Of a DNA stretch of 64,000 bases, positions 38,147-47,638 are shown piece after piece. Every line of letters starts with the position of its first letter. The stretch's first letter is position 1. This DNA is from Sphingomonadaceae bacterium (GTDB lineage Bacteria > Pseudomonadota > Alphaproteobacteria > Sphingomonadales > Sphingomonadaceae), in assembly GCA_009926135.1 (NCBI GenBank), contig RFPL01000008.1:93997-157996 (forward strand), written 5' to 3'. The position numbers were made by a program, and so were the translations under genes. The notes beneath the pieces are model-generated. The model saw only the letters and a list, made by a program, of their open reading frames with translations, ran no database searches and was not told where the DNA came from.

Positions 38147-39349
38147 ATGACCGACCTGTTTTCCAAGTTCGACCCGCTGATCGAGCTGCGCACCAACCTG
38201 CTCTCGCAAGGGCAGGAAGATCCGTTCAACCTGGTGATGGAGCGTGTCGTCTCCCCAACCGAGGCGATCTGCAACGGGCGCCAGACGATCCTGCTCGGCA
38301 CCTACAATTACATGGGCATGACCTTTGATCCGGACGTGATCGAGGCGGGCAAGCAGGCGCTCGACGATTTCGGCGCTGGCACCACCGGCAGCCGCGTCCT
38401 CAACGGAACCTATGCCGGGCACCGGGCGGTCGAGGAAGCGCTGAAGGAATTCTACGGGATGGACCATGCCATGGTCTTCTCGACCGGGTATCAGGCCAAC
38501 CTCGGGATCATCTCCACCGTCGCCGGCAAGGGCGATTACATCGTGCTCGACATCGATAGCCACGCCTCGATCTGGGATGGCTGCAAGCTAGGCGATGCCG
38601 AGGTCGTGCCGTTCAAGCACAACGATATCGAGGCGATGGACAAGCGCCTGGGCCGGATCCCCGAAGGCGCCGGCAAGCTGGTGATCCTGGAAGGCGTCTA
38701 TTCGATGCTGGGCGATATCGCCCCGCTCAAGGAAATGATCGCGGTTGCCAAGAAGCATGGCGCGATGGTGCTGGTCGACGAGGCGCACTCGATGGGCTTC
38801 ATCGGCGAACATGGGCGCGGCGTGGCCGAGGACCAGGGCGTGCTTGACGATGTCGATTTCGTGATCGGCACCTTCTCCAAATCGGTCGGCACGGTCGGCG
38901 GCTTCTGCGTTTCCAACCACCCGAAGTTCGAGATCCTGCGGCTGGTCTGCCGGCCCTACGTGTTCACCGCCTCGCTCCCGCCGAGCGTGGTGGCGACTGC
39001 GGCCACCTCGATCCGCAAGCTCATGCATGCTGGCAACAAGCGGGCGCACCTGTGGGAGAATTCCAAGATTCTCCACAAGGGTCTTACCGAGGCCGGCTTC
39101 CAGCTCGGCACGGCTGAGCCGCAGTCGGCGATCATCGCTGTGATCATGCCGGACCTCGAAAAGGGTGCGGCGATGTGGGAAGCGCTGCTGAAGGAAGGGC
39201 TCTACGTAAACCTGGCCCGCCCGCCGGCGACCCCCGCCAACATGACCCTGCTGCGCTGCTCGCTCTGCGCCGAACACACCGCTGAACAGGTCCAGACCAT
39301 CATCGGCATGTTCCAGCGCGCCGGAAAAGCCGTGGGGATCATCGGATAG
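38147..39349 (+). CDS. spt: serine palmitoyltransferase
   Basis: A 400-residue PLP enzyme of the alpha-oxoamine synthase family that condenses serine with an acyl thioester to give 3-ketosphinganine, the first committed sphingolipid step. The PLP-binding Lys245 is in GTFSKSVGTVGG, with His139 (DIDSHASIWDG) stacking on PLP and Asp211/His214 in VDEAHSMGF. The soluble homodimer length matches the Sphingomonas paucimobilis enzyme. The dedicated ACP is immediately upstream. It supports the placement in Sphingomonadales. Confidence 0.94.
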   Translation: MTDLFSKFDPLIELRTNLLSQGQEDPFNLVMERVVSPTEAICNGRQTILLGTYNYMGMTFDPDVIEAGKQALDDFGAGTTGSRVLNGTYAGHRAVEEALKEFYGMDHAMVFSTGYQANLGIISTVAGKGDYIVLDIDSHASIWDGCKLGDAEVVPFKHNDIEAMDKRLGRIPEGAGKLVILEGVYSMLGDIAPLKEMIAVAKKHGAMVLVDEAHSMGFIGEHGRGVAEDQGVLDDVDFVIGTFSKSVGTVGGFCVSNHPKFEILRLVCRPYVFTASLPPSVVATAATSIRKLMHAGNKRAHLWENSKILHKGLTEAGFQLGTAEPQSAIIAVIMPDLEKGAAMWEALLKEGLYVNLARPPATPANMTLLRCSLCAEHTAEQVQTIIGMFQRAGKAVGIIG

Positions 39350-39380
39350 CTTCAGTGCAAATTAGGTGGGCGAAGGGTCA

Positions 39381-39914
39381 ATGCGAAACGCCATAAAGCT
39401 CCTGTTTGCCGTCAGCGCCGCGACATTCGGCTTTGCCGCGGCAGCACAGGTCCAGCCCATCCCGCAGCAACAGCTGGAAAAGGGCTTTCTGGGCGATCAG
39501 AATGCGCGGCTTAGCAGTCAGGATGCGCCGACGGACGCGCCCTACACGATCCGGGCCGCCGCTGCGCTGGCCCAGAACGACTTTGCCCGGGCCCTGGCGA
39601 TCCTGCGGCCGTACCGCCTGTCGCAGGATGTCGAGTATCATTACCTGGCCGGGCGGGCGCACGAAGGGCTGGGCGACTTTGCAGCCGCGCGCAAGGAACT
39701 GGGCACGGTGCTGAGAAAACGCAAAAACCATATTCCCGCGCAGCTGGCGCTGGGCCTGCTTGAGGTACGCCACGGCGAACCGGGCCAAGCTGCCCGGGCC
39801 CTTGCCTCGCTGAAGCAACGGCAGGCCGAATGCGGCGGAGAATGCCGCGACGCGGCGGAACTGGCCGCCGCCGTCGGTGCGATCGAAGCCGCCCTAACTG
39901 AAGGGCGCAGCTGA
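39381..39914 (+). CDS. exported TPR-like protein, 177 aa
   Basis: A 177-residue secreted protein. A signal peptide (MRNAIKLLFAVSAATFGFAA, cleavage near AAAQ) is followed by TPR-like helical pairs (LAQNDFARALAILRPYRLSQ, YHYLAGRAHEGLGDFAAARK). It resembles sphingomonad TPR proteins of unknown function. ATG 39381 was preferred over a GTG five codons upstream. The next gene, an SDR, starts one base after its stop, suggesting co-translation. Confidence 0.75.
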   Translation: MRNAIKLLFAVSAATFGFAAAAQVQPIPQQQLEKGFLGDQNARLSSQDAPTDAPYTIRAAAALAQNDFARALAILRPYRLSQDVEYHYLAGRAHEGLGDFAAARKELGTVLRKRKNHIPAQLALGLLEVRHGEPGQAARALASLKQRQAECGGECRDAAELAAAVGAIEAALTEGRS

Positions 39915-39915
39915 A

Positions 39916-40713
39916 ATGCCTGGAGGCACCATTGGCCGGCTCGCCGGCAAGCGTGTGGTCATCACCGGGGCTGCGCAGGGCATCGGCAGGGCGATTGCCG
40001 AGCGATTTGCGGCCGAGGGGGCAAATCTGCTGCTGGCTGATATCGACGCACCGCGCCTGACGGCCTTGGCCGGGGTGCTGGGGCAACAGGCCTTCGTCGC
40101 CGATGTCTCCCGCAAGGTCGAGGTCGAAGCCCTGATTGCCCGCGCCGGGGCGCTGTGGGGTGGACTTGACGTGCTGGTCAACAATGCCGGGATCACCCAT
40201 CCCGCCAGCCTTGACGATCTGACCGAGGACGATTTCGACCGGGTCTTTGCAACCAACCTGAAATCGGCCTTGTGGGGAACGCAGGCAGCGGCGCGCCTGA
40301 TGGGGCCGGGGTCGGCGGTGATCAACATGAGCTCGGTCAATGCCGTGCTCGCGATCCCCAACCAGATTCCCTACGTGATCTCGAAGGGTGCGATGAAGCA
40401 GTTGACCAATGTCACGGCCCTGGCGCTGGCGGACAAAGGCATCCGGGTGAATGCGATCGGTCCGGGATCGATCATGACCGATATGCTGCGCGGGATCATC
40501 GCCGAAGACGCAGCCGCGGGTGACCGGATCATGTCACGCACACCGCTGGGGCGCGCTGGCGAGCCAGAGGAAGTGGCGGCAGTCGCGCTATTCCTGGCGA
40601 GCGAGGACAGCTCCTACCTGACCGGGCAGACCATCTATCCCGACGGGGGCCGGCTCGGTCTGAACTATACCGTGCCGCTGCGGCCAGCGGGGGATCGCTC
40701 CGGCAAGGCGTGA
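39916..40713 (+). CDS. short-chain dehydrogenase/reductase (SDR)
   Basis: A 265-residue classical SDR. GAAQGIGRAIAERF is the NAD(P) glycine motif, LVNNAGITHP the structural NAG motif, Ser and Tyr-x3-Lys appear in NMSSVNAVLAIPNQIPYVISK, and the C-terminal DGGRLGLNY is typical. It reduces or oxidises a ketone/alcohol pair; the substrate is unknown. The position near spt raises the possibility of a sphingoid-base role, but 3-ketosphinganine reduction is not supported by any specific motif. Confidence 0.9.
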   Translation: MPGGTIGRLAGKRVVITGAAQGIGRAIAERFAAEGANLLLADIDAPRLTALAGVLGQQAFVADVSRKVEVEALIARAGALWGGLDVLVNNAGITHPASLDDLTEDDFDRVFATNLKSALWGTQAAARLMGPGSAVINMSSVNAVLAIPNQIPYVISKGAMKQLTNVTALALADKGIRVNAIGPGSIMTDMLRGIIAEDAAAGDRIMSRTPLGRAGEPEEVAAVALFLASEDSSYLTGQTIYPDGGRLGLNYTVPLRPAGDRSGKA

Positions 40714-40768
40714 CAAGCGGCACACTTCCTGTCAGCCTGCATTATCAGGCATTGCAGGGGGAATGGCG

Positions 40769-42421
40769 ATGGCGCGCAGGCAGTTCACGAGAGGCGGGCT
40801 GACAGGCCTGGTTTGGGGTCTGACCGCATTGTCCGGCAACGTTGCGCTGGCCCAGGATACCCATGGCCCGGATCATGCCCCGGTCGTCCCGGCCGCAGAA
40901 TCGACCAAGGACGCGCACCGTCATGACGATATGCTGGCTCCGCGCAGCCCTCAGTTGTTGCCCGGCTACGGCAATGGCGGTTTTGCGATCAGCAGCGCCA
41001 ATCCGCAGGCTGCGGCCTTCTTCGCCAACGGCCTTGAACTGCACGCCGCCTTCGCGCACCGGGCCGGGGTTGCGGCGATGGAACAGGCGGTGCGGCTCGA
41101 TCCCGCTTGCGGCATGTGTCAGTGGGGCCTGGCGCTGGTCGATGGGCCGACGATCAATTACGGCAAAAAGCCCGATGCCAGGGCCAAGCTGCTGGTCGGG
41201 GCGCGGGCTGCGCTGAAGTCGGTCGCGGCGGGCGGGACGGCCCGCGAACGTGCTCTGACCGAGGCGCTGGTGCTGCGCTACCAGCCGGGCAAGGACACCG
41301 CCAGGCTCGACCGGGCCTATGCCGCCGCGATGCAGGCGGTCGCCGCACGTTTCCCGGAAGACAACGAGATCGCCGTGCTCACCGCCGATGCACTGATGGT
41401 GGCGAGCTTTGCTGAAGAGGACGGCTATGACCACAAGCTGATGGATCAGGCGGTGGTCCTGCTGGAGCGGGTGCTGGCACGCGCGCCCGAGCACACCCCG
41501 GCAATCCATTTCTACATCCACGCCACGGAAGTCATCGGCAAACCCGCCTTGGCCGAAGCCTATGCCGACCGGCTCGCCAATCTGGCCCCGCGCGCCAGCC
41601 ACCTGGTGCACATGCCCAGCCACACCTATTACTGGGTTGGCCGCTATCAGGACGCCGCCGAAACCAACCACCGCGCGGTGCAGATCGGCAAGGACAACGC
41701 CAAGGCGCTGGGCCTGCCCGCGCCGAAGGGCGTCTGGGACCTGCCCTATCACGCGCACAACGTGATCTTTGGTCTGGGCGGCGCGCTGATGGCTGGGGAT
41801 TCGCGGATTGGGCTCGATCTTGCCCGCCCACTGGTGGAATCCGCCTCGCAGCGCGACAAGGGTGAGCCGTGGTGGGAATTGCTGGCCGCATCGGGCCTGT
41901 TCGCGATGGCCCGGTTCGATCCCGCCGCGACGCTGGAACTGCCCGAACCCAAGCTGCCCTACTTGAAGGCCGCCTGGCACTATGCCCGCGGCGAGAGCCA
42001 GGTCTGGGCCGGCAATCTGGCGGCTGCGCGCCAAGAGATCGAGGCGATCCCGGCCAGCATCGCCACTGGCAAGCCGGACAAGGAAGCAATCGCCGCTGAA
42101 CAGATGCTGGGCATCACCCGTGCTGTGCTGACCGGGCGGATCGCGATGGCCGAACAACGCTGGGGCGATGCCGCAATCGCCTTCCGCGAAGGAGCAGTTC
42201 TCGAGGAAACGGAATCCTTCTCGGACTTCACCGATCCGCCAGCCTTCTGGTACCCGGTGCGGCGCGATCTGGCGGCGGCGCTGCTCGCGGCGGGGGATGC
42301 GGCCGGGGCTCAGCGTGAAGCCGCGCAGGCGCTTGCCTTGCGCAGGAACGATCCGGTCGCGCTGCGCACGCTGGCGGCGGCGCGGGCCCGACTGGCGCTG
42401 GATTCGCCCCAGCTGCACTAG
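40769..42421 (+). CDS. TPR-repeat protein with twin-arginine-like signal peptide
   Basis: A 550-residue protein. MARRQFTRGGLTGLVWGLTA begins with a Tat-like RRxF motif followed by a hydrophobic stretch and AQDT, so export, possibly folded, is predicted. The body is rich in TPR-like helices (AAFFANGLELHAAFAHRAGV, APEHTPAIHFYIHATEVIGK, GRYQDAAETNHRAVQIGKDN), with a conserved CGMCQWG pair near residue 115 and His-rich HLVHMPSHTYY. It belongs to an uncharacterised family to me. ATG 40769 has AGGGGGA at good spacing; ATG 40763 is too close to it. Confidence 0.8.
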   Translation: MARRQFTRGGLTGLVWGLTALSGNVALAQDTHGPDHAPVVPAAESTKDAHRHDDMLAPRSPQLLPGYGNGGFAISSANPQAAAFFANGLELHAAFAHRAGVAAMEQAVRLDPACGMCQWGLALVDGPTINYGKKPDARAKLLVGARAALKSVAAGGTARERALTEALVLRYQPGKDTARLDRAYAAAMQAVAARFPEDNEIAVLTADALMVASFAEEDGYDHKLMDQAVVLLERVLARAPEHTPAIHFYIHATEVIGKPALAEAYADRLANLAPRASHLVHMPSHTYYWVGRYQDAAETNHRAVQIGKDNAKALGLPAPKGVWDLPYHAHNVIFGLGGALMAGDSRIGLDLARPLVESASQRDKGEPWWELLAASGLFAMARFDPAATLELPEPKLPYLKAAWHYARGESQVWAGNLAAARQEIEAIPASIATGKPDKEAIAAEQMLGITRAVLTGRIAMAEQRWGDAAIAFREGAVLEETESFSDFTDPPAFWYPVRRDLAAALLAAGDAAGAQREAAQALALRRNDPVALRTLAAARARLALDSPQLH

Positions 42422-42537
42422 AATGGGCCCACCTGATCCGCAGAAATGCGACGAGCCGAGAATCGGTTCGTCGATTGTAAGGCTGCGTCCATCTCAGGCC
42501 TGCGATATTTCCACTTCTCTCAAGATGGGGGTGCAGG

Positions 42538-43674
42538 ATGATGTCTGGCAGGTGGAGCGCCACACGGGCGCAAGAGTGGCATGCAGCACGCGGCTGGATC
42601 ATCGGCTGCAACTTCACCCCTTCGACCGCGATCAACCAGCTTGAAATGTGGCAGGCGGAAACCTTTGATCCCGCGACGATTGCAGCCGAACTCGACCTCG
42701 CCCGGTCGCTCGGAATGAATTCGGTGCGAGTCTATCTGCACGATCTGCTGTGGGCTGCCGATGCCGCAGGCTTTGCCGCCCGGATCGACCAGCTGCTCGA
42801 ACTTGCCGCAGCGCGGGGAATCGGCGTCATGCTGGTGATCTTTGATTCGTGCTGGGATCCAGAACCGCACCTCGGTCCGCAGCGCGCGCCGAAGGACAAT
42901 GTCCACAATTCGGGCTGGGTCCAGTCCCCTGGGGTGCCGGCATTGCGCGATCCGGCGCAATTGCCCCGGCTGGAAGCCTATGTGCGCGGCGTGGTCGCGC
43001 GCTTTGGGAGCGACCCGCGGGTGATCGCCTGGGACATCTGGAACGAGCCGGACAATGGCCCGGATGTGGCCAACTGCAATGCCGAAAAGCTCGCCAGCAA
43101 GGCAGCGCTGGTCCTGCCGCTGCTTCGGCAGGCATTCGCTTGGGCGCGCAGCGAAGCGCCGCGCCAGCCGCTGACCAGCGGGGTCTGGCTGGGCGACTGG
43201 TCTGACCCGGCCGCGCTTACGCCGCTGCAGGCGTTCCAGCTCGAAGCTTCCGACGTCGTCTCGTTCCACAATTACGGCACGGCCGCGGATTTCGAACAGC
43301 GGATCGGGTGGCTCCAGGCCTGGCAACGCCCGATCGTCTGCACCGAGTTCATGGCGCGGCCCGCCGGCAGCACTTTTGAAGCGATCCTGCCGATTGCCCG
43401 GCGCCACGGCATCGGCGCGGTCTGCTGGGGGCTGGTCAAGGGCAAGACCCAGACCCACCTGCCGTGGGACAACTGGATCAGCGACCTTGAAGGCTTCCCG
43501 GCCGAGGCCTGGTTCCATGACATCTTCGAGCCCGATGGCACGCCCCATGATCCAGCCGAGGTCGAGTTCCTGCGAATGATCACCCGGATTGCCGAAGCGG
43601 CCGAGGTGGAACTGGCCCGGCCGCAACATGACGAGGCAGCCCGCGAGCGGGCGAAGGCCCCCCTGCCAGCCTAG
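42538..43674 (+). CDS. glycoside hydrolase, GH5-like (cellulase superfamily TIM barrel)
   Basis: A 378-residue (beta/alpha)8 hydrolase. The acid/base Glu170 is in IAWDIWNEPDNG and the nucleophile Glu270 in RPIVCTEFMARP, about 100 residues later as in clan GH-A. No signal peptide is seen, so it may act in the cytoplasm. Cellulase, mannanase or beta-1,4-xylanase like activity cannot be separated by sequence reading alone. Its stop TAG overlaps the stop of the convergent exported protein gene at a CTAG palindrome. Confidence 0.85.
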   Translation: MMSGRWSATRAQEWHAARGWIIGCNFTPSTAINQLEMWQAETFDPATIAAELDLARSLGMNSVRVYLHDLLWAADAAGFAARIDQLLELAAARGIGVMLVIFDSCWDPEPHLGPQRAPKDNVHNSGWVQSPGVPALRDPAQLPRLEAYVRGVVARFGSDPRVIAWDIWNEPDNGPDVANCNAEKLASKAALVLPLLRQAFAWARSEAPRQPLTSGVWLGDWSDPAALTPLQAFQLEASDVVSFHNYGTAADFEQRIGWLQAWQRPIVCTEFMARPAGSTFEAILPIARRHGIGAVCWGLVKGKTQTHLPWDNWISDLEGFPAEAWFHDIFEPDGTPHDPAEVEFLRMITRIAEAAEVELARPQHDEAARERAKAPLPA

Positions 43675-45404
43675 CGCTTGCCGGGCTTGTCCTCGTAGTA
43701 GAGCGGGCCGAGGGCGTCGATCAGGCTGACCGCGCCGAACCCGCGCAACGGATCCTCGCCGTCATTGACATAGCGGATGAACAGCTCGGTCTTGTGGCCG
43801 GTGGGCACCCGGCTACTTTCAAAGCCGCCTCGGCTGGTGACCAGATAGCGGGTGTAATCGGCGCGACGGGCGATGGCAAAGCCCCACCTCCCGGCCGCCT
43901 GGGCCATTTCGGCGGCGCGCAGCAGGGTCATTTCCTGAACCAGCGGCTCCGACGGCGTATTGCCCACGAACTCCACCTTGATCGTGCCATCGGCCTGCGG
44001 CGTGGAGCGGAAGCCGTCAGTGCGGTCGATCCCGCCAAGCAAGCCAAAGCCCATGGTGACCGCCCCGCCGACCAGCGCGCCCAGGATATTGGGGCGCGAC
44101 TTGCTGTAATCGATCACCGTGCGCGGCGTTTCCGGCGCGATCAGTGCCTGCTGGGCGAGTTGACGAAGTTGCAGCTGGTCATTCTGCCGGGCCTTCTCGG
44201 TCAGCGCGGCCAGGTCTGGCACGGGCAAGCGATCCTTGGCCGGCAACGCGGCATTGAGCCTGGTAAACACCTCGATCGTGCTGCCATCGACCGGGAGGGC
44301 CGACCCAAGGGCCATGGCCCGCGCATCAGCCACCCGGCCCTCGACCTGGGCGATCCGCAGATCAAGGAGGCGCAGGCGCTGTTCGCCAAGGGTCAGGATC
44401 GGATCGCGGGGGCGGGCAGGCGGCGGCGGCGCAGCGGGATCGGCGGCAGCGAGTGCGGCCGGGGTCGGTCCCGCTCCTGCCGGCGGGACTGCGGCGGCAT
44501 CGCGGGCATCAAGCCTGACCTTGCGATCAGTCAGTTGCGCGGCCAGCGCATCGCGGAACCGCTTTGCACCGGCCAGGTCACCCGTTGCGGCGCGGGCATG
44601 GGCAATCGCAAAGCCCGAGAACATCGCCTTGATCGCATCGAGCGGAAGGGCGGGTTGGAACCCTGTGATGAGCGGCGCCGGATCGGGAAAGGCTATGGCC
44701 GTGTCGACCGCCGGGGCCAGTCGCAGCACATCGGCATGGTTCGCCTGCTTGGCGGCATCCTGCAAGGCACGGTGGCCAACCGCCGGATCAAGCCGCAGCA
44801 CGCCGTTCCACGGCGAGGGCGCCCCACTTTGATCCGGCGCAGCAGCCAGTATCTCGGCCGCGACATTCTGGAGTCGCAGCGAATAGGGCCGGGCCTCGCG
44901 CGCCGTAGTCGCAAGTGCCCGGGCGTCGTCCCACTTCCCTTGCTGGGCCAGCGCGATTGCACGCAGTAGCTTGAGCGAGGCACCCATGCTGCGCTGGTAA
45001 AACGGATCGGCAGTGCGATCGGCCAGCGCGGCCTCCGCCGCATCGAGATCGAGTGTCGCCAGATCGACGTTCCCGCCCTGCAGATGGGCTGCGCCGCGAG
45101 CGCGCAGCAGATGTGCCTTGCGCAGTGCCTGAGTTGGCAAAAGTCGCGGGCTGGCGAGTGCGCGGGTGCAGGCGGCGACGCGGCCATTGTCCGCCACCAT
45201 GCCGCGAACGGCACCCAGCAGCGCTGGGCTGAGCCCCGAACCGAACCTGAAGCTGTCATAGGCCGAAATGCTCGACTCGCCGCGCATTCCGTCGTCCTGC
45301 TTGCCGGGATGGTTCCGCCCGTCGCAGTCAGCGAAATCCTGCTTGTCATTGGCCAGTGCCGGCGCGGCCAGCAGCAGCACCGCAGTGCAGAGATAGTGTT
45401 TCAC
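43671..45404 (-). CDS. exported helical-repeat protein of unknown function, 577 aa
   Basis: A 577-residue protein with signal peptide VKHYLCTAVLLLAAPALAND. The N-terminal half has TPR-like helices (SLKLLRAIALAQQGKWDDARALA, here near residues 140-162), then a Pro/Ala linker, and a C-terminal ~110 residues with a conserved-looking LLRAAEMAQAAGRWGFAIAR and TELFIRYVNDGEDPLRGFGA. The C-terminal pattern resembles the CC0125/CC1285-like family that carries a 'RAAE.....GF..F' motif, but this is tentative. GTG 45404 was chosen because GGGGAGGG lies upstream and the signal peptide then starts correctly. Confidence 0.7.
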   Translation of the reverse strand: MKHYLCTAVLLLAAPALANDKQDFADCDGRNHPGKQDDGMRGESSISAYDSFRFGSGLSPALLGAVRGMVADNGRVAACTRALASPRLLPTQALRKAHLLRARGAAHLQGGNVDLATLDLDAAEAALADRTADPFYQRSMGASLKLLRAIALAQQGKWDDARALATTAREARPYSLRLQNVAAEILAAAPDQSGAPSPWNGVLRLDPAVGHRALQDAAKQANHADVLRLAPAVDTAIAFPDPAPLITGFQPALPLDAIKAMFSGFAIAHARAATGDLAGAKRFRDALAAQLTDRKVRLDARDAAAVPPAGAGPTPAALAAADPAAPPPPARPRDPILTLGEQRLRLLDLRIAQVEGRVADARAMALGSALPVDGSTIEVFTRLNAALPAKDRLPVPDLAALTEKARQNDQLQLRQLAQQALIAPETPRTVIDYSKSRPNILGALVGGAVTMGFGLLGGIDRTDGFRSTPQADGTIKVEFVGNTPSEPLVQEMTLLRAAEMAQAAGRWGFAIARRADYTRYLVTSRGGFESSRVPTGHKTELFIRYVNDGEDPLRGFGAVSLIDALGPLYYEDKPGKR

Positions 45405-45467
45405 GGATTGACCCTCCCCGAATGACCAAGGGGATAGACCATTGCTGCCATTAGACAATCGCTGTTT

Positions 45468-47021
45468 CTAGCGCGGCGTCAGGGTCAGGCGCGGGCGTCC
45501 GGTTGCCAGCCGGTCCAGGGTCACCAGCCAGGTTGCAGCCTGCTCGGTCTGGATAGTGATGTCACTGCCGGGAGCGGACAGCCGGATCGTTCCGCCGGTC
45601 GGCTTGAGCACCCCGTCGCTTTGCCCCAGGGCCAGCAACGACCAGTCCGCCGCCGCCAGCTTGAAGCTGTGCCGTCCGGCGGGCAGCTGGATTTCGGCAG
45701 CATAGCCTTCGCCCTGGCGGCGCAGCGGCAGGCTGGTGCCCCAGTCGTTCATCGTTCCGCGCAAGTAGAGCGGGGTGTCGGCGGGCAGACCGGCCAGCGG
45801 GCGCGGCTGCCGGTCAACCCAGCCATACCGGACCGCAGCGGCGCGGATGATCTCATCAGCCAGTTCGAAACCGCGATAATCGTTGGCCATGACCACGATC
45901 CCGTCACCGTTTTCGGCGCGGATGAAGGCGCGGGTGAACATGCCCCAGCGGGTGCCGTCATGCCCGAAAGTGAAGCTCGGCCCCTGCCCCTTGAGCGTCA
46001 GGCCGAGGCCCCAGTCGGCCGCTTGCACCTTGGCCATTTCACGCGCGGCGGCTTGGGGCAGCAGGGTCTGGTCACTGCCATTCCACGATGCGCGCAGCGC
46101 GATCAGCAGCCGGGCAATGTCGCCGGGGGTCGACCACAGCCCGCCCGCCGCCAGTTCTGAAACGTTGTAGAACCGGTCGGCAAAGGGCTTGCCGAGGTGG
46201 TGTCCGGCAGCGGTTGCTTCGAGCAGGGGGGATAGTGGCGGCTGGGCGAAGGTCGAGCGGGTCATGCCCGCGCGTGCCAGCACATCGCGCTGGGCAAGCG
46301 ACGCGTATGGTTCGCCGGTCATGTCCTCCAGCGCGGCCTGGACGACCAGGTAGCCGCCGTTGGAATAGTCCCAGGTGCCGGGCTTGCCGGTCACGCGGAT
46401 TGGCTGGCCCTTCACGCCCTTGCCGGTCAGGATCTCCAAAAGCGATGGCGCTGCGGCGCTGGGTGGATAACCGGTCGAGTCCGGGTTGGAGACCCCGGCG
46501 GTGTGCGAGAGCAAACGCCGCAGGGTCGCCCGCTCCTTGGGATAGGCCGGGTTGCCCGGCAGCTGCCAGCGGGCCAGCGCCCAGTTGATATCGGCATCGA
46601 GCGGATGCTTGCCCGCGCTGACCGCCTGCATGGCAAGCGTGGCGGTTACCACCTTGCTGACCGAACCGGCCTGGAACAGCGTATCGGCGGTGACCGGGGC
46701 GCAGGTGCCCATATCGGCAATGCCCCAACCGCGGGCGAGCACGACCTTGCCGCCACGGATCACCGCGATGCTGATCCCCGGCACCTGCAGTGCCTGCATC
46801 CGCTTGGCCAGCGCCTGCGGCTTGGTCTCGGTCCCGGTCCAGGCCGGGAGCAGGCCTTTGGCGAGCGCCTTGGCCTCGGCATCGGTGGGTCCGCCGACGG
46901 TGTCCTTTGGCAGCTTGCAGGCTTTGGCCGCGCCGAGCGGTGGCAGGCCCTCTGGCAAGTCCTGGGCTGGCGCCGGAGCAGCCAGCAGCGCCGCCAGCGC
47001 AAGGGCAGCGAGGCGCTTCAT
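45468..47021 (-). CDS. serine beta-lactamase-like hydrolase with C-terminal carbohydrate-module-like domain
   Basis: A 517-residue exported protein (signal MKRLAALALAALLAAPAPAQ). The class C beta-lactamase/DD-peptidase-like domain has the nucleophile Ser120 in GSVSK and YSNGGY as the second motif. The C-terminal ~90 residues start LYLRGTMNDWGTSLPLRRQG, a pattern of E-set/CBM48-like starch-binding modules. Members of this 'serine hydrolase' family are often esterases or peptidases rather than true beta-lactamases. It overlaps the GST gene (ATGA) as third gene of the yqaA-gst operon. Confidence 0.85.
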   Translation of the reverse strand: MKRLAALALAALLAAPAPAQDLPEGLPPLGAAKACKLPKDTVGGPTDAEAKALAKGLLPAWTGTETKPQALAKRMQALQVPGISIAVIRGGKVVLARGWGIADMGTCAPVTADTLFQAGSVSKVVTATLAMQAVSAGKHPLDADINWALARWQLPGNPAYPKERATLRRLLSHTAGVSNPDSTGYPPSAAAPSLLEILTGKGVKGQPIRVTGKPGTWDYSNGGYLVVQAALEDMTGEPYASLAQRDVLARAGMTRSTFAQPPLSPLLEATAAGHHLGKPFADRFYNVSELAAGGLWSTPGDIARLLIALRASWNGSDQTLLPQAAAREMAKVQAADWGLGLTLKGQGPSFTFGHDGTRWGMFTRAFIRAENGDGIVVMANDYRGFELADEIIRAAAVRYGWVDRQPRPLAGLPADTPLYLRGTMNDWGTSLPLRRQGEGYAAEIQLPAGRHSFKLAAADWSLLALGQSDGVLKPTGGTIRLSAPGSDITIQTEQAATWLVTLDRLATGRPRLTLTPR

Positions 47022-47638
47022 CGGCGCTGCTTGTCCTTGGCGCGTTGGAAGGCGGGGCGGCGGCTGAGCCGGTCGAGATAGGCCATGGCCGCTTCGGGCA
47101 CCTGCTCCTCCAGCCCGATCGACAGCGCCAGCATTACCGCATAGCCCAGCGAGACATCGGCCATGGTGAAGCGCCCGGCGCAGGCAAACTCCGGCCCCAT
47201 CAGCTTGAGCGCATTGTGCAGCCGCGCACCGAACCACTGGGCATAGTCCGAAGCCGCTTCCAGGCAGCGGCCGGGTTCGAGCCGCGTGTAGCGCAGGTGG
47301 ATCGTCTGCGGGAAAGTCAGCGTCGCCTCACCCATCACCAGGAAGTTCATGTAGCTCGGATAGTCTGGCTCATCCGGCGCCAGGGCCAGATCGGACGGGC
47401 CGAACCGCGCCGCCAGCACGTGCGGAATGGCGGCGCTTTCGGTCATCAGTTGGCCGTCGATCAGGCAGGCCGGCACCGTGCCCAGCGGATTGACGTCGCG
47501 GTAGCCTTCGAAGCGCGCGCGCGGCGGGAACGGCATCAGCGTCAGCTCGTAAGGCAGGCCCAGCTCCTCCAGCGCCCAGAGCGCACGAAAGGATCGCGCA
47601 TCGGCGCAGTGGTAAAGGTGGATGCGGGGTTCGCTCAT
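47018..47638 (-). CDS. glutathione S-transferase family protein
   Basis: A 206-residue GST with an N-terminal thioredoxin-like domain (IHLYHCADARSFRALWALEE, with VPACLID and the conserved cis-Pro, then TESAAIPHVL) and an all-helical C-terminal domain (GRFTMADVSLGYAVMLALSI). It conjugates glutathione to electrophiles or serves related thiol chemistry. ATGA overlaps link it to yqaA upstream and the beta-lactamase-like gene downstream. Confidence 0.92.
   Translation of the reverse strand: MSEPRIHLYHCADARSFRALWALEELGLPYELTLMPFPPRARFEGYRDVNPLGTVPACLIDGQLMTESAAIPHVLAARFGPSDLALAPDEPDYPSYMNFLVMGEATLTFPQTIHLRYTRLEPGRCLEAASDYAQWFGARLHNALKLMGPEFACAGRFTMADVSLGYAVMLALSIGLEEQVPEAAMAYLDRLSRRPAFQRAKDKQRR

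Noticed and set aside
40745..42418. 557-codon open frame on the minus strand
   Set aside because: Fully antisense to the TPR protein gene, with low-complexity composition and no recognisable motif.
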